Shown: positions 42,365 through 50,444, counted from the first letter of the stretch. The stretch: DNA of 64,000 nucleotides from Bog-375 sp049587755 (GCA_049587755.1 JBAVEN010000003.1:62001-126000); one strand, 5' to 3'. Notes: generated by a model from the letters alone, not told the origin. Translations and numbers: made by a program.

Positions 42365-42876
42365 AGCAGCGAGCTGACGAACTGCGTCAGCCGGGGATCG
42401 TTCCAATCCGTTGGCTCGGGGATTTTCATCTGCACTTTACCCCGCGCATCGATGATGTAGGTTTCGGGGTATATGAAGGTGCCGTAATCGGCGTGCACTT
42501 TGAAATCGCGCGCGGTGAGGAAGGCCGGTTTGTATTTGTTGAGGAACGCGCGGTAGGCCTTCTCGTCCCGGTCCACGCTCAGCGCCAGCACCACCACACC
42601 CTTGTCCTTGAACTGCGCCGCGAACTGGCTGAGCGAAGGAGTTTCCTGCACGCATGGCGGGCACCAGGTAGCCCAAAAGTTGAGCACCAGCAGCTTGCCG
42701 CGGAAGTTGGGAACACCTACGGTGGCGCCGTTATCGGCGACCACGCTGAAGGCGGGCGCGGAATCGCCTTGCGAGACAACCCGCTCGTGAATGCCGTCGT
42801 AGATGACGTAAACCAGCGCTGCCAGCAGCGCGGCGATGGCTATCTTCAGAAAACGGTCGGTTTTGACGCTCTGCAT
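42361..42876 (-). CDS. TlpA-family thiol-disulfide oxidoreductase
   Basis: This 171-residue protein has one N-terminal membrane helix (FLKIAIAALLAALVYVIY) and a thioredoxin-fold domain facing the periplasm with the active site WATWCPPC and the cis-Pro region FIYPETYIID. It probably reduces disulfides on exported proteins. It overlaps the next gene as GTGA. A TATAGT box ends eight bases before its ATG, again predicting a very short leader. Confidence 0.92.
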   Translation of the reverse strand: MQSVKTDRFLKIAIAALLAALVYVIYDGIHERVVSQGDSAPAFSVVADNGATVGVPNFRGKLLVLNFWATWCPPCVQETPSLSQFAAQFKDKGVVVLALSVDRDEKAYRAFLNKYKPAFLTARDFKVHADYGTFIYPETYIIDARGKVQMKIPEPTDWNDPRLTQFVSSLL

Positions 42877-42884
42877 GAGGAGTA

Positions 42885-42892
42885 ACTATAAT
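42885..42892. promoter_or_regulatory. Shared -10 boxes between tlpA-like gene and PTPS gene
   Basis: ACTATAAT reads TATAAT (42887-42892) on the plus strand and TATAGT (42890-42885) on the minus strand. It would fire transcription leftward with an 8-base leader and rightward with a leader of about 35 bases. Confidence 0.45.
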
Positions 42893-42934
42893 TAATTGTA
42901 TCTCCAGGCCGGCTCGGACGTCGAATACTTGTCC

Positions 42935-43360
42935 ATGCTGATTACCCGCAAAGTGGAATTTTCGGCTTCGCACATCTGCCGCAACCCGCGGCTGTCCGAC
43001 GAGGAGAACCGGCGCGTTTTCGGCCTGGCAGCCAACCCCAACGGCCACGGGCACAACTATCTGCTGGAGGTCAGCCTGGAAGGCGAGCCCGATCCGGTGA
43101 CCGGCATGGTGTTCGACCTGAAGGAGCTAAAAGACGTGTTGCACCGCGAGGTAGTGGAGCCGTTCGACCACCGCTTCCTGAACCACGAAGTGCCGCCGTT
43201 CGACCGCGTGATTCCGACGACGGAGAACATCGCGCGCGACATCTGGCGGCGGATCGAGCCGCATTTCGCGGGCCGCGGTGGACGCTTGCATTCCGTGCGG
43301 CTGTATGAAACGCCGGACCTGTACGTCGATTACTTCGGAGAGCAGCCGTGTTCCGCGTGA
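42935..43360 (+). CDS. PTPS-family protein lacking the catalytic cysteine
   Basis: This 141-residue protein is clearly of the 6-pyruvoyl-tetrahydropterin/6-carboxytetrahydropterin synthase family. The three zinc histidines are present (FSASH, His13; NGHGHNY, His38 and His40), as is the pterin-anchoring Glu in LYETP. The catalytic Cys of the GKCNN motif is replaced: the sequence reads FGLAANPNGHGHNY, with Ala32 at that place. The partner Asp-His (Asp78, His79 in FDHR) is kept. It overlaps the next PTPS gene by 13 bases and precedes folE, so its substrate pool is dihydroneopterin triphosphate. Function alone is doubtful; see the pair. Confidence 0.88.
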   Translation: MLITRKVEFSASHICRNPRLSDEENRRVFGLAANPNGHGHNYLLEVSLEGEPDPVTGMVFDLKELKDVLHREVVEPFDHRFLNHEVPPFDRVIPTTENIARDIWRRIEPHFAGRGGRLHSVRLYETPDLYVDYFGEQPCSA

Positions 43361-43782
43361 CCAGGCGGTACCAGTTCGCGGCCTCGCATCGCCTGCATGC
43401 GCCCGGTCTCAACGATGAGGAAAACCGGCGCCTGTACGGCAAGTGCAATAACCCGTTCGGGCACGGCCACAATTACGTGCTGGAAGTGAGCGCGCGCGGC
43501 CCGGCGGATGCGGATACGGGTGCGGCAGTGGATCCGCGCCGGCTGGATGAGCTGGTGGCGCGCGAGGTGCTGGGGCCGTTCGAGCATCGAAATCTGAGCT
43601 GCGACGTGGAGGCGTTTCGGAATTTGACGCCGACCTCAGAGAACCTGGCGGTGGAGATTTGCCGCCGTCTGAAACGCAGTTGGCCCGCCATGTTTCCCGG
43701 TGAATGGCCGAAGCTGGAAAAGGTTCGCATCGCCGAGACGGCGCGCAACATCTTTGAAATGGATGCCCATGAAATCTCATAA
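43348..43782 (+). CDS. PTPS-family protein with catalytic cysteine, Asp changed to Glu
   Basis: This 144-residue paralogue of the preceding gene keeps the catalytic Cys33 in YGKCNNPFGHGHNY and the zinc histidines (His14, His39, His41). At the Asp-His pair it has FEHR, so the Asp is Glu79 while His80 is kept. The pterin-binding Glu in IAETA is present. It starts with GTG at 43348 inside the end of the first PTPS gene. It could be a QueD- or PTPS-type enzyme of queuosine or tetrahydropterin synthesis. No other queuosine genes are in the window, whereas folE follows at once. Confidence 0.88.
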   Translation: MFRVTRRYQFAASHRLHAPGLNDEENRRLYGKCNNPFGHGHNYVLEVSARGPADADTGAAVDPRRLDELVAREVLGPFEHRNLSCDVEAFRNLTPTSENLAVEICRRLKRSWPAMFPGEWPKLEKVRIAETARNIFEMDAHEIS

Positions 43783-44407
43783 AGCGCTGATCAAAGTGAT
43801 GCAGCCGAAACGCGATGAGATCAGCACCGTTCCCGGCGTCGATCTCAGTATTGCCCCGCAGGTTCGCGAGATTTTGGAGAAGCTTGGCGAGGATCCCGGC
43901 CGCCAGGGCCTGCGGCGCACGCCCGAGCGCGTGGACCAGGCGCTCAAGTTCCTTACCAGCGGCTACCGCACCGACGTCCACAAGGTGCTCAACGGCGCGT
44001 TATACGAAGTGAAGTACGACGAGATGGTGGTAGTGCGCGACATCGAGTTCTTCAGCATGTGCGAGCACCATCTGCTGCCGTTTTTCGGTAAGGTGCACGT
44101 GGCCTACATCCCGCGCAACCGGGTGATCGGATTGAGCAAAATTCCGCGCATCGTGGACGTCTTCGCGCGCCGCCTGCAGATTCAGGAGCGCCTCACCCAG
44201 GAAGTGGCGCAGACGATTAACGAAGTGATAGACCCGGTTGGCGTGGGTGTGATCTGCGAAGCCCGCCACTTCTGCATGATGATGCGCGGCGTTGAAAAGC
44301 AGCACTCCGGCGCGATGACCAGCGCCATGCTGGGCGCATTCCGCGCCCGCAAGAAAACCCGCGACGAGTTCCTAGCGCTGGTGAATCACCGGAGCAACGG
44401 GCTCTAG
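43769..44407 (+). CDS. folE: GTP cyclohydrolase I
   Basis: This protein of about 212 residues makes dihydroneopterin triphosphate from GTP, the entry to folate, queuosine and tetrahydropterin. Zinc ligands lie in MCEHHLLPFFGKVHVAYIP and in ARHFCMMMRG, and HSGAMTSAMLGAFR closes the domain. The ATG at 43769 overlaps the end of the second PTPS gene by 14 bases; an ATG at 43799 is a later alternative. Order and overlaps make a three-gene operon in which FolE feeds the two PTPS proteins. Confidence 0.95.
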   Translation: MKSHKALIKVMQPKRDEISTVPGVDLSIAPQVREILEKLGEDPGRQGLRRTPERVDQALKFLTSGYRTDVHKVLNGALYEVKYDEMVVVRDIEFFSMCEHHLLPFFGKVHVAYIPRNRVIGLSKIPRIVDVFARRLQIQERLTQEVAQTINEVIDPVGVGVICEARHFCMMMRGVEKQHSGAMTSAMLGAFRARKKTRDEFLALVNHRSNGL

Positions 44408-44467
44408 CTAGGGCATGCACGGACACGAGGCCCAGGCATGCCGCGCGCTGGGCACGGCTGGCACCGG

Positions 44468-45814
44468 CTACTTGCCCACGAACTTCGCGATATCGTCCAC
44501 CACTTCGGGGGCGACGTGGCCGGGTTTGCTGTACTCCTTCTCGCTGCTGGGACCAGAGCCGGCGACGAACACGTGATTCAAGGCGGGGTAACTGCGGGCG
44601 GTGACATCCGTGCGGCCGGCCAGCCCGCTCTTCCAGAGGTCGAAGTCGACTTTGGGCACCTGGAAATCGCGCTCGCCATACAAGATGAGAATCGGCATGG
44701 AAAGCTTCTTGGCTTGGGCGGCCGGATCGTAGCCCTTGAGGTCGAGCCAGTACGCGGCGGGTAAGCCGAAAATCGGCGGCGCATCGGAGTCGCCAGATTC
44801 CAGGCTCTTGACACGCGCCGCGGCCTCTTTGGCCTGCTCCAGGTCCTGGCCCTTGACGAGCATCCGCAATCCATCGAGCATCAAATCTTCGAGCGGCCGC
44901 TGGTTGGCGGCCATCACCACCATGCCGGCCAGTTTGCCATCCTCGGCGGCGATGCGCGGCGCCAGATAGCCGCCCAGACCGTGGCCCACCAGGTAGACGC
45001 GCTTGGGATCGACCATGGATTGAGCGCGCAGAAAAGCCAGCGCGCTGACGGCATCGTCCACGGTTTCGTCGTCGGCCGTGTACGGTTTGTCCATCACGCG
45101 CGCGGAGTACTGCCGGAGGCGCTTCTCGTAACGCAGTACCACCACGCCGCGCGAGGCCAGACCGTCGGAAAGATCGCGCAACGGCTTGAGGACGCCGTGC
45201 GAATCGTCGCGGTCCTTCGGCCCGAAATCCTGCACCAGCAGCACGGCCGGAAACGGACCGGCGCCTTTGGGCACGGCGAGAGTGCCGGGCAATTTCCATT
45301 CATCCTCGCCGAACGTCACGTCGCTTTCCGTAAACGAATCCGGCTTGCTGTAAGCGGGCCGCGTCCACTTCGTTTCGCCAGGCATCAGGTACATAACCGA
45401 GACCTGCCCGGAAGTGTTGACGGCGAAACGGGCGTTGATGTTCTTCTCGGCGAAGGAGACCGGGATGGTAACTACCTTGGTGGGGCCCATGTCCTGGATC
45501 GACGGCTCGCCAATCTTTTCCACCGCTCCCCAGCTCTTGATTTCGGCGCCGAGCCTGGTGAACGCCTGCTCATTCAGGTTGTCCTTGAACTGCGACGTCA
45601 CCAGTTCAGAGAACTGGGGATAATTCTGCGCCAGCAGGAAGTCCAGCGTCTTGCGCGCGAGCGCGGCCGGGTCTGAGGCCGGTTGCGAAAACAGCACGCC
45701 AACTGACAAAAGGCCCACCAGGGCTGACGCCAGGCGCGGGTCGAAGCCCGGCCGTGGGATTCCGGTGAAACCGTCCAGCGCGCGCGCAAGCATGATTTTA
45801 TGGTATCGCGTCAT
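44468..45814 (-). CDS. DUF3887/alpha-beta hydrolase protein lacking the nucleophile Ser
   Basis: This 448-residue protein has a signal or anchor near residues 28-44, a DUF3887-like domain (about 48-145) and an alpha/beta hydrolase domain (about 175-445). The nucleophile elbow reads VGHGLGGYLAP: the Ser expected in GHSLGG is Gly279 (codon GGT at 44980-44978). The later acid and base appear intact (YGERDFQVP, LNHVFV). The catalytic function is therefore probably lost, or the protein binds rather than cleaves its ligand. The ATG at 45814 is used; one at 45793 is also possible. Confidence 0.85.
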   Translation of the reverse strand: MTRYHKIMLARALDGFTGIPRPGFDPRLASALVGLLSVGVLFSQPASDPAALARKTLDFLLAQNYPQFSELVTSQFKDNLNEQAFTRLGAEIKSWGAVEKIGEPSIQDMGPTKVVTIPVSFAEKNINARFAVNTSGQVSVMYLMPGETKWTRPAYSKPDSFTESDVTFGEDEWKLPGTLAVPKGAGPFPAVLLVQDFGPKDRDDSHGVLKPLRDLSDGLASRGVVVLRYEKRLRQYSARVMDKPYTADDETVDDAVSALAFLRAQSMVDPKRVYLVGHGLGGYLAPRIAAEDGKLAGMVVMAANQRPLEDLMLDGLRMLVKGQDLEQAKEAAARVKSLESGDSDAPPIFGLPAAYWLDLKGYDPAAQAKKLSMPILILYGERDFQVPKVDFDLWKSGLAGRTDVTARSYPALNHVFVAGSGPSSEKEYSKPGHVAPEVVDDIAKFVGK

Positions 45815-45843
45815 CTCACTACCAAGTATGTCAAGAATTCCGA

Positions 45844-45849
45844 TATAAT
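45844..45849 (+). promoter_or_regulatory. -10 box of the sulfurtransferase gene
   Basis: A TATAAT lies 30 bases before the ATG at 45880, with GGAGAGGAG as ribosome site between. The -35 region is not recognisable. Confidence 0.45.
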
Positions 45850-45879
45850 TACGGTAGATTGTTTGGAGAGGAGCTTTCC

Positions 45880-46752
45880 ATGGCAGAATATGCCCATCCG
45901 GAAACACTGGTGACCACCGACTGGGTTGCCAAGCACGCAAACGACGAGGGCGTCCGCATTGTGGAGGTGGACGTCGATACCAAGGCCTACGACGAGGGAC
46001 ACGTGCCGGGCGCGATCGCCTGGGCATGGAACACGCAGTTGTGCGACACCGTGCGGCGCGACATTCTATCGAAGCGGCAGTTTGAAGAGCTGATGGAGCG
46101 CTCCGGGGTGACGCCGGATACGACGCTGCTGATCTACGGCGACAACAACAACTGGTTCGCAGCATGGGCGCTGTGGCAGGCCAAGATTTACGGCCACCGC
46201 GACGTGCGGCTGATGAACGGTGGGCGGAAGAAATGGCTTTCCGAAAGCCGCGAGCTTTCGACCGAGGCGCCGAAAGTGAAGTCCACGAAATACACGGCGA
46301 AGGAGGCGGATGTGTCGCTGCGGGCGTTTCTGCCGCAGGTGCAGGCGGCCTCGGCGCAGGCCGCGGCGGCGCTGGTGGACGTGCGCAGCCCGCAGGAATT
46401 CACGGGCGAGATTCTGGCGCCTCCGGGGTTGCCCGAGACGTGCCAGCGTGGCGGCCACGTGCCGGGCGCGCGCAGCATTCCGTGGTCGAAGGCGGCGAAC
46501 GACGACGGGACGTTCAAATCGGCGGACGAGCTGCGCCAGTTGTACGCGAGCGAGGGGGTGGACGGCTCCAAGCCAGTGATCGCTTATTGCCGCATCGGCG
46601 AACGATCGAGCCACACCTGGTTCGTGTTGAAATACCTGCTGGGCTTCGGCGACGTGAAGAACTACGACGGCTCGTGGACCGAGTGGGGCAACCTGGTGGG
46701 CGCCGACGTTGAGCGCGGAGCCGCCGCCAAGGCGACGGGTGCGCGGGCTTGA
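45880..46752 (+). CDS. Tandem-rhodanese sulfurtransferase
   Basis: This 290-residue protein has two rhodanese domains. The C-terminal one is active-looking, with Cys237 in the loop AYCRIGERSSH. The N-terminal one has no Cys at the matching place (LLIYGDNNNWFA), as usual for this family. It moves sulfane sulfur from thiosulfate or 3-mercaptopyruvate to an acceptor such as cyanide or a thiol. The ATG at 45880 has a strong GGAGAGGAG site. It overlaps the next small gene as TTGA. Confidence 0.94.
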   Translation: MAEYAHPETLVTTDWVAKHANDEGVRIVEVDVDTKAYDEGHVPGAIAWAWNTQLCDTVRRDILSKRQFEELMERSGVTPDTTLLIYGDNNNWFAAWALWQAKIYGHRDVRLMNGGRKKWLSESRELSTEAPKVKSTKYTAKEADVSLRAFLPQVQAASAQAAAALVDVRSPQEFTGEILAPPGLPETCQRGGHVPGARSIPWSKAANDDGTFKSADELRQLYASEGVDGSKPVIAYCRIGERSSHTWFVLKYLLGFGDVKNYDGSWTEWGNLVGADVERGAAAKATGARA

Positions 46753-46970
46753 GAGCGGAAGAATTCGCGGAACGCCGGCTGGAGCTGGCGGGCTGGCCGG
46801 TGAACGTGGCCAGTTACCGGCTGGGGAGCGAGTGGCACGCTAAAGCCGACAACGTATCGCCCGGAGCGGCGCTGGCGCGCGCCCAGGGAACCACCCGTGA
46901 AGAGGCCGAACGGAAGGCACTGGCGCGGGCCGAAGAATTGCTCGGCAGGACGCGAAGGCAGGCGGTGTAA
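46749..46970 (+). CDS. Small conserved-looking protein after the rhodanese
   Basis: This 73-residue protein begins at a TTG that overlaps the rhodanese stop (TTGA). It has a beta-like first half (LAGWPVNVASYRLGSEWHAK) and a charged helix at the end (EEAERKALARAEELLGRTRR), a layout recalling HicB-like or small double-stranded RNA-binding-like folds. I recognise no named family. The context suggests a helper of sulfur transfer, but this is unproved. Confidence 0.7.
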   Translation: MRAEEFAERRLELAGWPVNVASYRLGSEWHAKADNVSPGAALARAQGTTREEAERKALARAEELLGRTRRQAV

Positions 46971-46989
46971 GGCGGGGCGCGAGCCGGGC

Positions 46990-47053
46990 TGGCGCGGCGG
47001 CACCGATTGATAATCGGTGCGCGGGTTGCGAACCAGGACGCTAACCCGCGCCA
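46990..47053. repeat. Palindrome cluster with TGGCGCGG ends
   Basis: TGGCGCGG at 46990-46997 is inverted at 47046-47053. Between are a perfect hairpin, GCACCGATT-GAT-AATCGGTGC, and GCGGGTT paired with AACCCGC. The ends match those of the larger element at 19138-19261, so the two belong to one family. Confidence 0.7.
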
Positions 47054-47150
47054 CACAACTTAGCGAAAGTTGCGGTAATTCGCAATTTAACCGAGTGACT
47101 CAAAGTCCCTCGGAATTACTCGATAGAAGCAGTTCGCGGGCCCCCGGCGA

Positions 47151-47169
47151 GGTCGGGGACCTGCCCCAC
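47151..47169. repeat. Palindromic repeat family D, copy 2
   Basis: GGTCGGGGACCTGCCCCAC ends directly at the stop codon of kdsA. It is the same unit as at 37837-37864, read on the other strand, and as the degenerate copy at 49654-49678. Confidence 0.65.
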
Positions 47170-47170
47170 G

Positions 47171-47992
47171 CTACACTGCTTCCAGCGATTTCACGACGGC
47201 GTCGATCGCCTGGAGCCTGCGCCAGAATTGCGGCAGCAGGTCAAGCCGCAACGCGTTCGGGCCGTCGGAAAGCGCCTTCTCCGGCGCGTCATGAACCTCG
47301 ACGAAGATGCCGCTCACACCGACGGCGACCGCGGCGCGCGCCAGCGGCTCGATGAACTGCGGCTGGCCGCCGGAGACCGCGCCGGCGCCGCCGGGCAGTT
47401 GCACGCTGTGGGTGGCATCGAACACCACCGGCCACCCTCCATCGCGCATGATCTTGAGCCCGCGCATATCCACTACCAGATTGTTGTAGCCGAACGAGGA
47501 GCCGCGCTCGGTGATGATCACTTGCGAGTTCCCCGTGGAGGCCACTTTTTCCACGGCGCGGTGAATATCGTGCGGCGCCACGAACTGTCCCTTCTTGATG
47601 TTGACAATGCGGCCGGTGCGGCCCGCCGCCAGCAGCAGATCGGTTTGCCGGCATAGGAAGGCGGGAATCTGCAGAATGTCCGCCACCGCGGCGGCAGGTT
47701 CAGCCTGCGCCGGTTCGTGGATATCGGTGAGGATGGAAAAGCCCTCCGCCTTGACGCCGGCTAGAATGCGCAGGCCTTCGGCGAGGCCCGGCCCGCGGTA
47801 CGCGTCCAGGCTGGTGCGGTTGGCCTTGTCGAACGACGCCTTGAAAACGAAGTTGACGCCCAGCGCGTCGCGAATGCCGCGCGCCATGCCGAGAACGTGC
47901 TCCTCGCTTTCGATGACGCACGGCCCGGCGATCAACACCAGCGGACGGGGTGCCCCCCCGGCCCGGCCGAAGGCGCCGAACTCAATCGCCAT
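47171..47992 (-). CDS. kdsA: 3-deoxy-8-phosphooctulonate synthase
   Basis: This 273-residue TIM-barrel enzyme condenses arabinose 5-phosphate and phosphoenolpyruvate to KDO 8-phosphate for lipid A core. Conserved blocks are LIAGPCVIESEEHVLGMA, FKASFDKANRTS, and NIKKGQFVAP. The Cys in GPCVIES is the residue that distinguishes the metal-dependent class from the metal-free class of Escherichia coli. It overlaps the end of pyrG by 11 bases. Confidence 0.96.
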   Translation of the reverse strand: MAIEFGAFGRAGGAPRPLVLIAGPCVIESEEHVLGMARGIRDALGVNFVFKASFDKANRTSLDAYRGPGLAEGLRILAGVKAEGFSILTDIHEPAQAEPAAAVADILQIPAFLCRQTDLLLAAGRTGRIVNIKKGQFVAPHDIHRAVEKVASTGNSQVIITERGSSFGYNNLVVDMRGLKIMRDGGWPVVFDATHSVQLPGGAGAVSGGQPQFIEPLARAAVAVGVSGIFVEVHDAPEKALSDGPNALRLDLLPQFWRRLQAIDAVVKSLEAV

Positions 47993-49640
47993 GGGAATAC
48001 GTGGTCTCCGCCCGATCCCGGCTCTCGACGGCTGACCGCAGCCGGCGCTGCCGGTATTCGTAAGCGGCGCCGATGAACGCTTTGAACAGCGGATGCGGCT
48101 CCATCGGCTTAGACTTGAACTCCGGGTGGAACTGGCAGCCCAGGTACCAGGGGTGATCCGCGATCTCGCATATCTCGACGTAGGTATTGTCGGGTGTCTC
48201 GCCGGTGATGCGCAGGCCGGCCACTTTCAGCCGCTCTTCGTACTCGCGGTTGAATTCATAGCGATGGCGGTGCCGCTCCTGAATTTCACGGGTGCCGTAG
48301 GCGCGGTAAGCGAAGCTGGCTTCCGCCAGCTTGCACGGCCAGCTTCCCAGCCGCATGGTGCCGCCCAGCTCATCCACGCCCTTGAGCTCGCGAAGCTTGA
48401 AGATGACGCGGTATGGCGTGCCGGGGTTGAACTCGGTCGAATCCGCGCCCTCCAACCCGCAAACGTTGCGCGCGTATTCGATCACCATCGTTTGCATGCC
48501 CAGGCAGATGCCGAAGTACGGCACCTTGCGCTCGCGCGCGTAGCGAATCGAGTTGATCATGCCCTCGATGCCGCGCTTGCCGAACCCGCCTGGCACCAGG
48601 ATGCCGTCGTAACCTTCGAGCTGTTTCTCCCACTCGGAACCGAGCACGCCTTCGGCCTCGATCCAGTGAATGTTCACTTTCAACTGGTGCGCCAGGCCGC
48701 CGTGCAGCAGGGCCTCCTTGAGGCTCTTGTAGGAATCCTCGTATTCCACGTACTTGCCCACCAGGCCGATAGTGACTTCGTCACGCGGATTCTGCATGCG
48801 CTCCAGCATGGCGGTCCAGCGGTCCAAGTCGCGCTCACCGGTATTGAGGTGCAGCAGCCGGCACACGATATCGTCCACGCCTTCGCCGGCGAACATCAGC
48901 GGCACTTCGTATACGCTCTTGACGTCGCGCGCCGTCACCACCGCTTCCACATCCACGTCGCAAAACAGTGCGATCTTCTCTTTCATCTCCTGCGATATGA
49001 ACCGCTCCGAGCGGCAGATCAGGATATCGGGCTGAATACCAATGGCGCGCAGCTCCTTGACGCTGTGCTGGGTCGGCTTGGTCTTCAGTTCCTGAGCGGC
49101 GGCGATCCAGGGGACCAGCGTGACGTGCACGAACAGGCAGTTGCCGCGGCCCTGTTCGCGCCGCATCTGGCGGATGGCTTCGAGAAACGGAAGCGATTCG
49201 ATATCGCCGACGGTGCCGCCGATTTCGGCAATCACCACGTCCACGTCCTGCGCCACACGTTTCAGCCCGGCCTTGATTTCGTTGGTGACGTGCGGGATCA
49301 CCTGGACGGTCTTGCCCAGGTAATCGCCGCGGCGCTCGCGCGCGATGATCTGCTCGTAGATGCGGCCGGAGGTCAGGTTGTTGCCCTGCGTGAGCTTGGC
49401 GTGGGTGAAGCGCTCGTAGTGGCCGAGATCAAGATCCGTTTCGGCGCCGTCATCGGTAACGAAGACCTCGCCGTGCTGGAACGGGCTCAGGGTGCCTGGA
49501 TCGACGTTGAGGTACGGATCGAATTTCTGGCAGGTGACTTTCAGCCCGCGGCTTTCCAGCAGGCACCCGATGGAAGCCGCGGCAATTCCCTTGCCCAGCG
49601 ACGAGACCACACCGCCGGTTACAAATATGTACTTAGCCAT
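47982..49640 (-). CDS. pyrG: CTP synthase
   Basis: This 552-residue enzyme aminates UTP to CTP using glutamine. The N-terminal synthase domain starts MAKYIFVTGGVVSSLGKG, and the glutaminase Cys lies in FGICLGMQTMVIEYA with the His-Glu pair in CQFHPEFKSKP. The gene lies between kdsB and kdsA. The start is unusual: a second copy of the first six codons lies 56 bases upstream, see the direct repeat and the small reading frame at 49619-49696. Confidence 0.97.
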   Translation of the reverse strand: MAKYIFVTGGVVSSLGKGIAAASIGCLLESRGLKVTCQKFDPYLNVDPGTLSPFQHGEVFVTDDGAETDLDLGHYERFTHAKLTQGNNLTSGRIYEQIIARERRGDYLGKTVQVIPHVTNEIKAGLKRVAQDVDVVIAEIGGTVGDIESLPFLEAIRQMRREQGRGNCLFVHVTLVPWIAAAQELKTKPTQHSVKELRAIGIQPDILICRSERFISQEMKEKIALFCDVDVEAVVTARDVKSVYEVPLMFAGEGVDDIVCRLLHLNTGERDLDRWTAMLERMQNPRDEVTIGLVGKYVEYEDSYKSLKEALLHGGLAHQLKVNIHWIEAEGVLGSEWEKQLEGYDGILVPGGFGKRGIEGMINSIRYARERKVPYFGICLGMQTMVIEYARNVCGLEGADSTEFNPGTPYRVIFKLRELKGVDELGGTMRLGSWPCKLAEASFAYRAYGTREIQERHRHRYEFNREYEERLKVAGLRITGETPDNTYVEICEIADHPWYLGCQFHPEFKSKPMEPHPLFKAFIGAAYEYRQRRLRSAVESRDRAETTYSHGD

Positions 49641-49696
49641 GTCAATTCACCAAGTTGGCAGGTCGGGGACGCCCCACCGAAAATGTATTTGGCCAT
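49619..49696 (-). other. Upstream reading frame made from a duplicated pyrG start
   Basis: An ATG at 49696, one base after the kdsB stop (TAATATG), begins MAKYIFGGAS, the same six residues as PyrG. It then runs through a family D palindrome and passes out of frame over the true pyrG start, ending at TAA 49621-49619 after 25 codons. If translated it would compete with or couple to pyrG. Whether it is expressed is unknown. Confidence 0.6.
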
Positions 49697-49707
49697 ATTA
49701 TTTCACC
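49624..49707. repeat. Imperfect direct duplication of the pyrG start flanking a palindrome
   Basis: The 28 bases at 49624-49651 (pyrG start and leader) are repeated at 49680-49707 with about seven differences, mostly in third codon positions and in the spacer. Between the copies lies the family D unit at 49654-49678 (GTTGGCAGGTCGGGGACGCC, then CCACC). This is the pattern left by insertion of a mobile palindrome with target duplication, followed by drift. Confidence 0.7.
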
Positions 49708-50444
49708 CCCGGCATCATGGAAGCTTCGAAGAGCCGCGAGACCCGTTCCAGGTCCTCGGGCGTATCCACGCCCAGCGACTCATAGTTGGTTTCGATTACC
49801 CGTATGGGGTAGCCGTTCTCGATGGCGCGCAGTTGCTCCAGCCGTTCGGCGCGCTCCAACGGGCCGACCGGCAGGTGCGAATACCCGAGCAGGAAATCGC
49901 GCCGGTACACGTAAAGCCCGACATGTTTGAACCAGGCGCCGCCCTCTTCCCCCGCATAGGGAATGGCGCAACGCGAAAAGTAAATTGCATCTCCGGCGTG
50001 GTTGGTGACCACCTTGACCACGTTGGGATCGGGTATCTCGCGCGGGTCTTCAATCCTTTTTTTCAGGGTTGCCATCACCGCATCGGAATCGTGGACCACG
50101 GGCAGAATGGCGGCGTCGATGGCGGCGGGATCGATCAGCGGCTCGTCGCCTTGAATGTTGACCACGATGGTCGCCTCTTCGACTGACGCGACTTCCGCCA
50201 CCCGGTCCGTGCCGGAGGCGTGATCTGCGCGCGTCATGCGCACCGGAGCCCCAAAACCGCGGGCGGCCTCGTAAACCCGCTCGTCATCAGTGGCGATGAT
50301 GACGCCGGTCAGGTAACGGGACTGGCAAGCGCGTTCGTAGACGTGCCGCAAAACGGTTTTGGAGGAGAGGAGCGCCAGAACCTTGCCGGGAAAACGTGAA
50401 GAGGCAAATCGCGCTGGAATCACGCCCAGAATTTTACGGGGCAC
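49698..50444 (-). CDS. kdsB: 3-deoxy-manno-octulosonate cytidylyltransferase
   Basis: This 248-residue enzyme activates KDO with CTP to CMP-KDO. The signature VIPARFASSRFPGKVLALL opens it, and the later NIQGDEPLIDP is the conserved metal/nucleotide site. The start is GTG at 50444. A TATGAT box ends five bases before it, so the mRNA would begin at the start codon. It is the first gene of kdsB-pyrG-kdsA. Confidence 0.96.
   Translation of the reverse strand: MPRKILGVIPARFASSRFPGKVLALLSSKTVLRHVYERACQSRYLTGVIIATDDERVYEAARGFGAPVRMTRADHASGTDRVAEVASVEEATIVVNIQGDEPLIDPAAIDAAILPVVHDSDAVMATLKKRIEDPREIPDPNVVKVVTNHAGDAIYFSRCAIPYAGEEGGAWFKHVGLYVYRRDFLLGYSHLPVGPLERAERLEQLRAIENGYPIRVIETNYESLGVDTPEDLERVSRLFEASMMPGVK

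Noticed and set aside
48093..50186. A 697-codon open frame on the plus strand across pyrG and kdsB
   Set aside because: It is the antisense of conserved pyrG and kdsB codons; high GC makes such frames long. It has no domain and is rich in His, Arg, Ala and Gly.
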